From the NCBI GenBank assembly GCA_963668655.2, contig CAXXPQ010000004.1, positions 806,001 through 870,000 of the forward strand: a stretch of 64,000 nucleotides of DNA. Direction: 5' to 3'. Source of the stretch: G963668655 sp963668655 (lineage in GTDB: Bacteria; Myxococcota_A; SURF-8). Of this stretch, positions 51,760 through 60,583 are shown piece after piece. Both the position numbers and the translations under genes were made by a program. The notes under the pieces are model-generated. The model had not been told where the DNA came from, made no database searches, and saw nothing but the letters and a program-made list of their open reading frames with translations. Position 1 is the first letter of the stretch. Every line of letters starts with the position of its first letter.

Positions 51760-54468
51760 ATGCCGAACGCCATGAAACCTTTTGCCCTGTTTCTGACATC
51801 CGCCTTGCTGTTGGCGGTTCTTGCCGCCTGTTCGGGCGGAACGGATTACGATCCGTACCCGGACGGCGACGACACGACCGACGGCGACGCCGATCGGGAC
51901 GCCCCGGAAAATCCCGTGGATGGCGACATCGACGGGGACGGGAACGGCGACGCGGACGAAAACAGCGACGGCGATCGGGATACGGACGGGGACGAAGAGG
52001 AACATCCCGATTGCCTGGACCGGGATCCCTGCACGGTGGATTATCGAAACGCGAACGATGAGTGCGTTCACGATCCGTACTGCACCGCCTCGAACAAAAC
52101 CGTCTGCACGGCGGAGAACGACGCGCCCGTATGCCACTGCGACTCCGGCTATACGGAAACCGGCGACGGCGACTGCGTGAAGGAGGCCGACCACGGGCGG
52201 ACCTGCGCCGATCCCATCGTGCTGGATGTCTTTGGCGGAAACGTCAGCGGCGACACCACGGGGTCCGGAAACGACGACGAAGGAAGCTGCAACGACGAAA
52301 CCGACGAAGAACTCGTCTACGTTTTCGAACTGGAAGAGGCCCGCACCGTGATCTTCCACGCCACCGGCTTCGATACGATTCTGTACGTCCGCGCCGACTG
52401 CGACGACGCCGGGACCGAACTGGCCTGCTCGGACGACGAGGGCGGCAACCTGACCGCGCGCATCGAACGGGAATTCCCCGCCGGAAGCTACTTCCTGTTC
52501 GTGGACGGATTTCACGGGCTTCACGGCGAGTTCGAGCTGTCCATCGAGGTGCGCTGCGCCGAAGGCCAACTGACCGACCCCGGCACGGGCGACTGCGTGG
52601 ACGACCCCTGCAAGCCCAATCCCTGCCTGACGGAAGGACAGCGAACCTGCGAGCCGCTGCTTCCCGATGCCTACGAATGCCTGTGCAGCGACGGCTGGAT
52701 TCCGAAGACGGAAGGGGACGGCTGCATACCGGATCCCCAGAACGCCGGAGAATCCTGCGCCGATCCCGTCGAACTGCTCGCCGGAGAGGGCAGCGTAACC
52801 GGCAGCACCGCCAACGCCCAGGACAACGGCGAGGGCTCGTGCAGTTCGGACCGGAACGACGGACCGGACCGCGTGTACCGCTTCACGCTGACGGCGCAGA
52901 CCCGGGTGAATTTCCTGATGACGGGCTACGACACGCTCCTGCACCTGCGCAGCGACTGCGCGGACAGCCGCTCCGAACTCGTCTGCAACGACGACGCCGT
53001 GGAACGTAGCGCCCAGATCATCGAGGTGCTGGACCCGGGGACGTATTTCCTGTTCGCGGACAGCTACTCGGACGGCGGGGCCTATGAACTGCACTACAGT
53101 TTCCGGGAAAATCCCTGCGGCCCGGAAACCTGCCCGGGCGATCCGGTCTGCGAGCCCTCCGTCAACTGGGAGGATTACGCCTGCGTCTGCCCGGACGGCA
53201 CCATCGCCTACGGCGAACAGTGCGTGGACGATCCCTGCGCTCCCAATCCCTGCCAGGAGACGAACAAGAACCGCTGCGAGCCGCTTCTGCCCGCCGACTT
53301 CGCCTGCTCCTGCAACCCGGGCTACATCGACGAAGGAAACGGGACGTGCATCGTGGATCCGAACGCCAACGACTGGTCCTTCATGGTCTACATGAACGCC
53401 GACAACAATCTGGAGGAGGACGGTTTCCTGGATCTGGAGGAAATGGCCGCGGCGGGCTCCACGCCCAACGTCCACATCGTCGCGCTGTTCGACACCTACA
53501 CCGCCGACGGCGGCCGCGCGCGCAAGATCTACGTCACCGGGGACGGCTTCACCACCCTGGAGGACATGGGCGAACAGGACATGTCCGACTGGCATACACT
53601 GGCCGATTTCGGCGTCTGGGCGGTCCAGACCTATCCGGCCAGGAAACGCGCCCTGATCCTGTGGAATCACGGGGAAGGCTGGTCGAGACGGAGCGCCTCC
53701 CCGGACGAGGATCCGCTGTTCAAGGGCTTCTCCAACGACGACCACGGATCGAGCTACGAGCAGATTTCCATCGCGGAGGGAGACTACGCGCAGGCGCTCA
53801 CCGCCATCACGGACGCTGCGGGCGGCAAGCTGGATCTCGTGGGCTTCGACGCCTGCCTGATGGGAACCTGGGAAGTGGCCGAGGCCACCGCGCCTTTCGC
53901 GGATTATCTGGTGGCCTCCGAGGAAACCATCCCGCTGAGCGGCTGGTCCTACGACGACTTCCTGGTTCCGCTGGTGAACGATCCGGACATGACGGCGGAA
54001 CAACTGGCCGTGAGCATCGTGGACACCTACCACGACGAAAAGACGGACAATTCCACGCTCTCGGCCATCGACCTGGGCCAGATCTCCGGACTGACCCGCA
54101 TGCTGAGCAACCTGGCCAACACCCTGATGGACCACGACGACCTCTACGCCGACATCGAGGAGATCCGGGACGATACCCAGAACTTCTCCTGGATGGACAC
54201 CACAAGGGACATCGGGGATTTCGCCGCGCGCCTCCAGAACATGCCCGGCGCGCCGGCCGATCTGCTTCAGGCCGGCCAGAGCCTGCTGACGCAATACGGG
54301 CAGACCGTGGTTCACAGCCGCAACCAGAACGACTACCCCGGAGCCACCGGGCTTCGCATCTACTTCCCGGCGCACCACAGCGACTTCCGGGTGCTGTACC
54401 AGTCGGAAGGCGCGGTCTGGAGCGCCCGAAGCACCTGGGACGAATTCCTCATCGATTTCACGCGATAG
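51760..54468 (+). CDS. Stalked lipoprotein with EGF-like and PPC domains and a clostripain-family (C11) peptidase
   Basis: A 902-aa protein; AAAGGA precedes ATG 51760. The lipoprotein signal ends LAAC, followed by an Asp-Gly stalk to ~residue 85. EGF-like Cys clusters alternate with two PPC-type beta domains (GNVSGDTTGSGNDDEGSCND, and a second around residues 335-450). Residues ~540-900 are a clostripain-type domain: DWSFMVYMNADNNLEEDGF, ALILWNHGEGW (His637) and LVGFDACLMGTWEVAEA (Cys699). Clostripain-family enzymes cleave after Arg or Lys and often self-activate; specificity here is not known. It is the first gene of a one-strand cluster; the PEGA gene starts 9 bp later. Confidence 0.9.
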   Translation: MPNAMKPFALFLTSALLLAVLAACSGGTDYDPYPDGDDTTDGDADRDAPENPVDGDIDGDGNGDADENSDGDRDTDGDEEEHPDCLDRDPCTVDYRNANDECVHDPYCTASNKTVCTAENDAPVCHCDSGYTETGDGDCVKEADHGRTCADPIVLDVFGGNVSGDTTGSGNDDEGSCNDETDEELVYVFELEEARTVIFHATGFDTILYVRADCDDAGTELACSDDEGGNLTARIEREFPAGSYFLFVDGFHGLHGEFELSIEVRCAEGQLTDPGTGDCVDDPCKPNPCLTEGQRTCEPLLPDAYECLCSDGWIPKTEGDGCIPDPQNAGESCADPVELLAGEGSVTGSTANAQDNGEGSCSSDRNDGPDRVYRFTLTAQTRVNFLMTGYDTLLHLRSDCADSRSELVCNDDAVERSAQIIEVLDPGTYFLFADSYSDGGAYELHYSFRENPCGPETCPGDPVCEPSVNWEDYACVCPDGTIAYGEQCVDDPCAPNPCQETNKNRCEPLLPADFACSCNPGYIDEGNGTCIVDPNANDWSFMVYMNADNNLEEDGFLDLEEMAAAGSTPNVHIVALFDTYTADGGRARKIYVTGDGFTTLEDMGEQDMSDWHTLADFGVWAVQTYPARKRALILWNHGEGWSRRSASPDEDPLFKGFSNDDHGSSYEQISIAEGDYAQALTAITDAAGGKLDLVGFDACLMGTWEVAEATAPFADYLVASEETIPLSGWSYDDFLVPLVNDPDMTAEQLAVSIVDTYHDEKTDNSTLSAIDLGQISGLTRMLSNLANTLMDHDDLYADIEEIRDDTQNFSWMDTTRDIGDFAARLQNMPGAPADLLQAGQSLLTQYGQTVVHSRNQNDYPGATGLRIYFPAHHSDFRVLYQSEGAVWSARSTWDEFLIDFTR

Positions 54469-54477
54469 GAAGCGGGC

Positions 54478-55989
54478 ATGCGTTTCGGCAAGCGGCCGAT
54501 CGGCCGAATCGGAAAGATATCGGCGGCGTTCTGCCTGCTGGCCGGGCTTCTGTTCTCCTCTCTTTCCTTCGCGGCCGCCCCGCCCGGCGAAAAACCGCTG
54601 GTGACGGTCCGGAAGGCGGAACGCGGCGAACGCCCGCTGCCGCTGCTGCTCTATCCGGTGGAAGGCGATCTATCCCGAGACGACCGTAAAAAACTGGACC
54701 AGGCCCTGGAAGACGCGCTGTATCGTTATACCGATTTCCAGGTTTATCCCCGGGCGGCGTTCACCAACCAGCTCGGCTGGGAGCGCCAGCACGGAACGCT
54801 TTCGTGCCAGCTGCCGGAGGACTGCGAGGATCGGCTTCGCGAAAACCTGGGTCTGCGCCATGAAATCCGCATGCTGCTGGTTCCCCTGGCGGACGGCTAC
54901 ATCAATCTGCGGCTGCGCATGGACGTGGGAGACGAGGGAGACGGCCGGGAGTTCGTGGAGCCGATTCCGGAACTTTCCGCCGCGCCGGTGATTCTGGAGG
55001 GCATGGTCCAGGATCTCATCGGCGTCCCGCCCGACGTACGCCGGGAAGAAGGCGTCTGGCACGTCACCAGCATGCCGCTGGGGGCGACGGTGAGCGTGGA
55101 GGGAAAGGAAGCCTGCCGTACGCCGTGCAGCCTTTCGGGAGCCGACGGCGAAACGATACGGGTCGAGGTGCGTCGGCCCGAACATCCTCCCGTCAACGAA
55201 ATCATGAAATTCCGCCGGGGAACGGTCCGGCGCTGGTTCGCGGACCTGGTGACCCGGCAGGGAGAGATCCTGGTGGACTCCACGCCCGGCGGCGCGGAGA
55301 TCCTTCTGGACGGCCGTCCGGCGGGCGTGACGCCCTACGTGGTCCGCAACGTCCTGACCGGCAAGCACACCGTTTCCCTGGTGATGTCGCCCTACCCCAC
55401 GGCCACCTATCACGTGGACGTAAAGGCCGACGACGTAACGCGGGTCCGCCACGGCTTTCTTCCCGAACAGGGAACCCTGGTGATCGACATTCCGGCGGAC
55501 AAACGCCAGCGCAACGTGGAAATCTACGTGAACGAGAAAAAGGTGGCGGAGAACACCTACCGGGCGGATCTGCCGCCGGGAAGCTACGCCGTCCGGCTCG
55601 TTCAGCAGGGCTTCGCCGCCTGCGAGCGCATCGTGGAACTGGAGCCCGGAAAATCGGTAAGCATTCAGCCGGAGTGGAAGCCCGGGCTGGCCCTGCGTCC
55701 CGGAGAAACGAAGGGAAGCAAGAACGATTACCGCCCGGGCGCCTTCACCACGGTTTTGGGCGGGCTTCTGGCCGGATTCGGCAGCTTTCTGGTCGCCCGC
55801 GCAGAAGACGACCCCAACGCCCGCACCGCCACCCGTGCGGCGGGCGGCACGCTGATCGGCCTGGGCGCGGCGGGGCTCGGCGTGGGCATCTGGCTGCTGG
55901 TGGATCCGCCCCAGCGGGAATTCGCCGTGACGCCCGCGGTGGATCCAGTGACGAAAGAGGTATCGTTGAATCTGAATTGGACGTTTTAA
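54478..55989 (+). CDS. Secreted PEGA-domain protein
   Basis: A 503-aa exported protein with a signal peptide (LLAGLLFSSLSFAAAPP). Residues ~25-180 form an unrecognised domain that begins LPLLLYPVEGDLSRDDRKKL. Residues ~190-330 carry PEGA-type beta repeats (STPGGAEILLDGRPAGVTPY, TSMPLGATVSVEGKEACRTP). The C-terminus has two hydrophobic stretches around residues 420-480 (FTTVLGGLLAGFGSFLVA, GGTLIGLGAAGLGVGIWLLV), typical of membrane-anchored PEGA proteins. PEGA domains usually sit outside the cytoplasm. It may be co-transcribed with the clostripain lipoprotein (9-bp gap). Confidence 0.8.
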   Translation: MRFGKRPIGRIGKISAAFCLLAGLLFSSLSFAAAPPGEKPLVTVRKAERGERPLPLLLYPVEGDLSRDDRKKLDQALEDALYRYTDFQVYPRAAFTNQLGWERQHGTLSCQLPEDCEDRLRENLGLRHEIRMLLVPLADGYINLRLRMDVGDEGDGREFVEPIPELSAAPVILEGMVQDLIGVPPDVRREEGVWHVTSMPLGATVSVEGKEACRTPCSLSGADGETIRVEVRRPEHPPVNEIMKFRRGTVRRWFADLVTRQGEILVDSTPGGAEILLDGRPAGVTPYVVRNVLTGKHTVSLVMSPYPTATYHVDVKADDVTRVRHGFLPEQGTLVIDIPADKRQRNVEIYVNEKKVAENTYRADLPPGSYAVRLVQQGFAACERIVELEPGKSVSIQPEWKPGLALRPGETKGSKNDYRPGAFTTVLGGLLAGFGSFLVARAEDDPNARTATRAAGGTLIGLGAAGLGVGIWLLVDPPQREFAVTPAVDPVTKEVSLNLNWTF

Positions 55990-56087
55990 CGGGTAACTGA
56001 AGAGTCCCGTCCTTATCTGAACCTGTGCCGGACCGGGTTCGGGGGTGGAATCGGAATCCCCCGCGCCCTTTCCTTCGGAGCGCACCG

Positions 56088-57560
56088 ATGCAACGAACGA
56101 CTATCGCCTTTCTTCTTTTTGCCGCAATGCTCTGTCTTGCGGTTTCCGCCTGCAACGATTCGTCCTCCGATTCCACGGACGGCGATATCGACGTTCCCGA
56201 AACGGAAATCCTTCCCGACGGCGACACGGGAGAGGACGGCGACATCCCTTCGGACGGCGACGAGGCGGTCTGCGGAGTGGGCGATTTCGAGAAGAACGCC
56301 GCCGCGCTGAAAGTCTATCACGGCACCGAGTTCCCCGCGCTCTTCGGCATGACTCCGGGCCAGCAACTCGCCATGGGCGCGCTGGTTCAGGACTACGGCG
56401 GCTTCTACGCCAATTTCTGCACCGGCACGGTGATCGCCTCCCGCCTGGTGCTCACGGCGGCCCACTGCCTGGCGGATGTCTACAACCCGGCGGACATCAA
56501 GTTCGTTCTGGGACCGGACGCCTCGTCCCCCTTGGCCGTGTTGACCGTCGCCGACCTGGACATTCATCCCCAATACGAACCGTATTCCGGAAATCCCGCC
56601 GCCCACGACCTGGGCGTGCTGGTGCTCTCCGAATCGGCCTACGATCTCGCGCCCGGACTGGAAGCGGTGCCGGTGAACGCGAGTCCGCTCACCGACGCCA
56701 TCATCGGCAAACAGGTGCAGAACGGCGGCTACGGCACCACCCACGACAACGAGTACAACTCCCGGCGTTTCTGGATCGCGGAACGCCTGGATTCCTATTA
56801 CGACGGCGAATTCACCGTCAACGGCCAGGGACAGGGCGGCGTCTGCTTCGGAGACTCCGGCGGGCCGGCCTTCTACGACTTCGGGCAGGGCCTGCGGGTC
56901 ATCGGAACGGTGAGCTGGGGCGACGAATCCTGCACGGGCATCGACCATTTCGCGGACGTGACCTACGGATCGAGCTGGCTGGAACCGTACCTGGCGGAGA
57001 GCGGCGACTGCGGAAGCGTGGACGAGAAAGGCGCCTGCTCCGGCGATACGGCGCGTTATTGCCAGAACGACCGCCTGGTGGAGGAAAACTGCCGGACGGC
57101 CGGAAACATCTGCGGCGAGAATGAAAGCGGTGATTTCCGTTGCGTTCCGGATCCCTGCAACGGCGTGACCTTCCAGGGCGTCTGCGAAAGCGGCATCGCC
57201 TACTGGTGCCAGGACCGTCGGATCCGCTTCAAACGCTGCATCCCCTGCGACCAGGAATGCGGCTGGACGGGCGCGGCCCTGGGATATTACTGCACCGACG
57301 ATCCTCAGACGGAGCCGGACGGAGATGGGGAGCTTCCCGTTGACGGAGATACGGATTCGGCGGGATCCTGCGGAGGTATCGGCTGGCTGGGCTGTTGCGA
57401 CGGAACCACCGCCCGCTGGTGCGATCCGAACACGGAAACTCCGCGCCGGGAAAACTGCGGAGCGTTCGGCCAGGAATGCGGCTGGACGGAGGATTACGGA
57501 TATTATTGCGGAGGTTCCGGGGAAGATCCCAGCGGAACCGTTCCCATGAACTGTCCCTGA
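56088..57560 (+). CDS. Trypsin-like (S1) serine protease lipoprotein
   Basis: A 490-aa protein; GGAG precedes ATG 56088. The signal peptide ends VSAC with a short Asp-Gly acidic stalk after it. The S1 domain has a full triad: His126 (LTAAHCLAD), Asp174 (AAHDLGVLVLS) and Ser257 (CFGDSGGPAF). After residue ~305 there are Cys-rich modules, each with a pattern such as GACSGDTARYCQND and CGWTG, and a second short acidic linker. The usual activation N-terminus (IVGG-type) is not obvious; the domain opens with VYHGTEFPALFG. It is likely surface-exposed. The next gene follows after 25 bp. Confidence 0.9.
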   Translation: MQRTTIAFLLFAAMLCLAVSACNDSSSDSTDGDIDVPETEILPDGDTGEDGDIPSDGDEAVCGVGDFEKNAAALKVYHGTEFPALFGMTPGQQLAMGALVQDYGGFYANFCTGTVIASRLVLTAAHCLADVYNPADIKFVLGPDASSPLAVLTVADLDIHPQYEPYSGNPAAHDLGVLVLSESAYDLAPGLEAVPVNASPLTDAIIGKQVQNGGYGTTHDNEYNSRRFWIAERLDSYYDGEFTVNGQGQGGVCFGDSGGPAFYDFGQGLRVIGTVSWGDESCTGIDHFADVTYGSSWLEPYLAESGDCGSVDEKGACSGDTARYCQNDRLVEENCRTAGNICGENESGDFRCVPDPCNGVTFQGVCESGIAYWCQDRRIRFKRCIPCDQECGWTGAALGYYCTDDPQTEPDGDGELPVDGDTDSAGSCGGIGWLGCCDGTTARWCDPNTETPRRENCGAFGQECGWTEDYGYYCGGSGEDPSGTVPMNCP

Positions 57561-57585
57561 TCGTTACGACCCAAAGGGGGAAGCA

Positions 57586-60582
57586 ATGAAAAGAGTTGGA
57601 ATCATCTTTTCAATCGGCATATGGCTTTTCATCGGGCTGCCTGCGGCCTTTGCCCATGCGGAGACAGGCGAAGCCGGGCGGATTCTGCTTCCGCAAAGCG
57701 GCATCGCGGTTCCGCGCATGAAAAAAAGCGCCGCCGTGCATGAGACCACTCGGAAGAACGTCCTGCAGCGCCTGCCCGAAACGAAGACCGTCGAAGTCCC
57801 GGTGGAGCAGGAGCCGCTTGACGAACTGGAGTTCGAGGTTCGGGTGCGCCCCCGCGTCCCGGCGCTCTTCGCCATCGATTCCGAGACGGGCGCGCTGAGC
57901 CTGGACGAGCGCAGTCCGGGACAGAATCTCCGGACCGTGCCCCAGGCGGTGGCGGATGCGGCGGATCGCATCGCGGCCATCGACGCGGACTGGGCGGTCG
58001 GATTTCTGGCGCGCATGGCCCAGATTCACGAGGAACGCGCCGTGGCGCTTTCCGACGTGCTGCTTTCGAACGAGGACGCCCGCTTGGACGACGAAATCGC
58101 CTGGGTGCTTTCCCATATGCCGCCGGAGGATCTGCGGCGCTCCGCCCTGCGTGCGGACATGATTCGCCGGAACGCGGAGCTGATCTACGCTCAGGCGGAG
58201 AAACTGGATTACGTGGAAATCGTGGAGGAAGCGCCCTTCACCACGCTGCGCTACACCCTGAAAACCGCCGACGCGACGGAAAGCTGGCTTCTTCCCGCGG
58301 ACATCTATTATCGCGCCGTGGTGAACATGACCCTGGACTGGGAGACGCCCGCCAGCGTGCGGCCGGAATCCGGCATGAACGCCGCCCCCCCGGACGGTGC
58401 GTTCTGGCGTTCCTATTTCCTGGACGCGGGCGAACCGCCCCGCTCCTACGCGGCCCATCCGACGTTCACCGACCCCAACGACCTGCACGGCGACAATTAC
58501 CCGGGCTTCCGGACCACGCGCGACGCGGTCTTCACGGGGATGGAGGTCGGCGTAAACGAACTGCTGCTGCGCGCGGAGGACCATGGAATCGCCATGATGG
58601 AGTTCACCCGGGGCGACGGCGCCTGTTGCAGCACGATGTTCGATTACCCGGACGGCTCCTATCTGGCGACGCTGGCGCCGGTGGAGCGGCTGGCCCTGGA
58701 CGGCAGCCCGGAACTTCTGGAAAACATGCTGACGTTTTTGAACGGCGGCACCCGCGTGGCGCAATATACGACCGTGGTTCTGGTGAAGGATCGCGATCCC
58801 TACGGCCAGCCCGTGGTGGAGAACCTGCTCACGGACATGGGCGCGACGCTTACGGTGATTACGTCCGCCGACCTCGCGGACTTCGACCTGAACTGGCAGA
58901 TCCGCAAGGTGGTGCTGCCCTCGGATCAGCCGCTCTCCTTCTGGCAGGCCATCGCGGACAACAAGGACAAGCTGGAAGGCTTCGTAGACGAAGGCGGCGT
59001 CCTGGAACTGCACGGCGCGGTGGACCAGGAAGAGGATGTCTGGGACGGGCTCGTCATGCCGGGAGGCTTCACCCGCACGACGCATTCCGCTCCGGCGCGG
59101 GCGGACCTTCTGGAAGGCGGCCTTCCCAAGCTTTCGGAACTGCTGGCGAATACCGCCGCCGTCTGGGACGGCGAAGCCCACGAGGGCCTTTCGGGCGACC
59201 GCCTTTTCGATCCCGACACCTTCGCCCTGGACAAACTGGGCTACTGGGTCAGCCAGATGCTCGTCTACTGGGTTTCCGAATGGGCCACCTTGAACGGCTG
59301 GAACAACGTCCAGCGCGTCAGCCAGCCGGTGCAGATCAGCAACAACCGCTACGGCAACTGCGGCGAGTTGCAGGACATGCTCGGCGCGGCCAGCCGCGCG
59401 GCCCTGGTGCCCAACCTGCTGGTTCACAACAGCACCGAGGATCACGTCTGGAACATGTTCTATCTTCGGGACGCCTGGCATCCCTACCAGGTCAGCTGGA
59501 GCGACGGCCCCACGCACATCGACAACAACAAGATCGCCTACGACAAGGATTCCGGCGGCGGCGGCAAGGACTGTTCCTGCATCATCGCCACCGAAGGCGA
59601 CGGCACGGTGCGTTCCGTGGCGGGGATGTTCAGCAACACGCTGACGCTGAACCTGCACGTCACGGACGCCGACGGCCGACCCGTGGACGGCGCGTCCGTG
59701 AGCGTAGCCACCGAAGCCTGGCAGTCCGAGGATCTGATGACCGGCATCTGGGGCGAAACCGACGACCAGGGCCGCTGGACGGCCGAACTGGGCGACGGAG
59801 CCAACTACTATCTCCGGGTGGAGACGCCCGCCGGTTCCTACCCGCCGGAGGCGGGAGCCGTATCGTCCGTCATCACCGCCGAGGAAGCCCTGCCGGATGA
59901 AAGCTTCGACATCGACCACGCCTTTGACTTCGGCCGTGACGATATCTGGCCGTTGCAGACCGGAGATCAGCCCGCCGACTGGGAGGAACGCTACGTTCTC
60001 GAAGGGGAAAGCGAAGTCGCCGACGCCATGATTCTGGGCGAAAACGCCTACACGGGAGGCACCACCTATATCCCGGCGGAATCCCCCGAAGCGCGCTGGG
60101 TGCTTCTATCCGAACAACAGGCCGCGCGTTTCGTGGAAAGCGGCATGCGCCAGGGGGTGGATTCGGCCGTCGGCGAACGGGCGGCCCTGGCGGCTCCCGC
60201 GGAGGGAAACTGGTTTCTGGCTCTGATTCCCGATGCTTACGGAAAGGAAGCCGTCATCCGGGGAACCCTGCGCATCTGGCACGTGGAGGGAAGCGATCCG
60301 CCCGTGGACGGCGACGCAGAGATGGAACGGGAAACGGAGGAACCGCTATCGGACGGCGACGAATTTCCCGACGGCGACGAGGATTTCCCCATGGAGGAAC
60401 CGGCGGACGGCGATGAATCGGACGACGACGACGAAACGCAAAAGATCGGAAACGGAAGCGGAGGAGGAGGCTGCCAATCGTCTCCCGGCACTGCCGGATC
60501 GGCGTTTCTTCTGATTCCGCTGGCCGCCCTGGCCACGCGCCGGAAAAGGCGCAAACGCCCGATGGAAACCTTCCACGGCTGA
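57586..60582 (+). CDS. Surface protein with transglutaminase-like core and Cys-containing C-terminal sorting tag
   Basis: A 998-aa protein; GGGGGAAG precedes the ATG and a signal peptide follows (cleavage near FAHA). Residues ~590-650 hold a transglutaminase-like core: RYGNCGELQDML (Cys592) and STEDHVWNMFYL (His620). The usual third residue, the Asp after WxxxD, reads Gln (AWHPYQ), although Asp640 follows in SWSDGP. Activity is therefore uncertain. Residues ~690-750 are a carboxypeptidase-regulatory-like beta domain (DADGRPVDGASVSVATEAW). An acidic stalk precedes the C-terminal tag GGGGCQSS, a membrane helix and RRKRRKR, of the MYXO-CTERM style. The gene ends one base before the kinase gene. 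Confidence 0.82.
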   Translation: MKRVGIIFSIGIWLFIGLPAAFAHAETGEAGRILLPQSGIAVPRMKKSAAVHETTRKNVLQRLPETKTVEVPVEQEPLDELEFEVRVRPRVPALFAIDSETGALSLDERSPGQNLRTVPQAVADAADRIAAIDADWAVGFLARMAQIHEERAVALSDVLLSNEDARLDDEIAWVLSHMPPEDLRRSALRADMIRRNAELIYAQAEKLDYVEIVEEAPFTTLRYTLKTADATESWLLPADIYYRAVVNMTLDWETPASVRPESGMNAAPPDGAFWRSYFLDAGEPPRSYAAHPTFTDPNDLHGDNYPGFRTTRDAVFTGMEVGVNELLLRAEDHGIAMMEFTRGDGACCSTMFDYPDGSYLATLAPVERLALDGSPELLENMLTFLNGGTRVAQYTTVVLVKDRDPYGQPVVENLLTDMGATLTVITSADLADFDLNWQIRKVVLPSDQPLSFWQAIADNKDKLEGFVDEGGVLELHGAVDQEEDVWDGLVMPGGFTRTTHSAPARADLLEGGLPKLSELLANTAAVWDGEAHEGLSGDRLFDPDTFALDKLGYWVSQMLVYWVSEWATLNGWNNVQRVSQPVQISNNRYGNCGELQDMLGAASRAALVPNLLVHNSTEDHVWNMFYLRDAWHPYQVSWSDGPTHIDNNKIAYDKDSGGGGKDCSCIIATEGDGTVRSVAGMFSNTLTLNLHVTDADGRPVDGASVSVATEAWQSEDLMTGIWGETDDQGRWTAELGDGANYYLRVETPAGSYPPEAGAVSSVITAEEALPDESFDIDHAFDFGRDDIWPLQTGDQPADWEERYVLEGESEVADAMILGENAYTGGTTYIPAESPEARWVLLSEQQAARFVESGMRQGVDSAVGERAALAAPAEGNWFLALIPDAYGKEAVIRGTLRIWHVEGSDPPVDGDAEMERETEEPLSDGDEFPDGDEDFPMEEPADGDESDDDDETQKIGNGSGGGGCQSSPGTAGSAFLLIPLAALATRRKRRKRPMETFHG

Positions 60583-60583
60583 C

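Noticed and set aside
51670..54378. 902-aa open frame on the minus strand
   Set aside because: Antisense to the clostripain lipoprotein, which has signal peptide, catalytic motifs and a ribosome-binding site; GC-rich codon bias creates long antisense frames here.
57610..59919. 769-aa open frame on the minus strand
   Set aside because: Antisense to the transglutaminase-like gene and without recognisable features.
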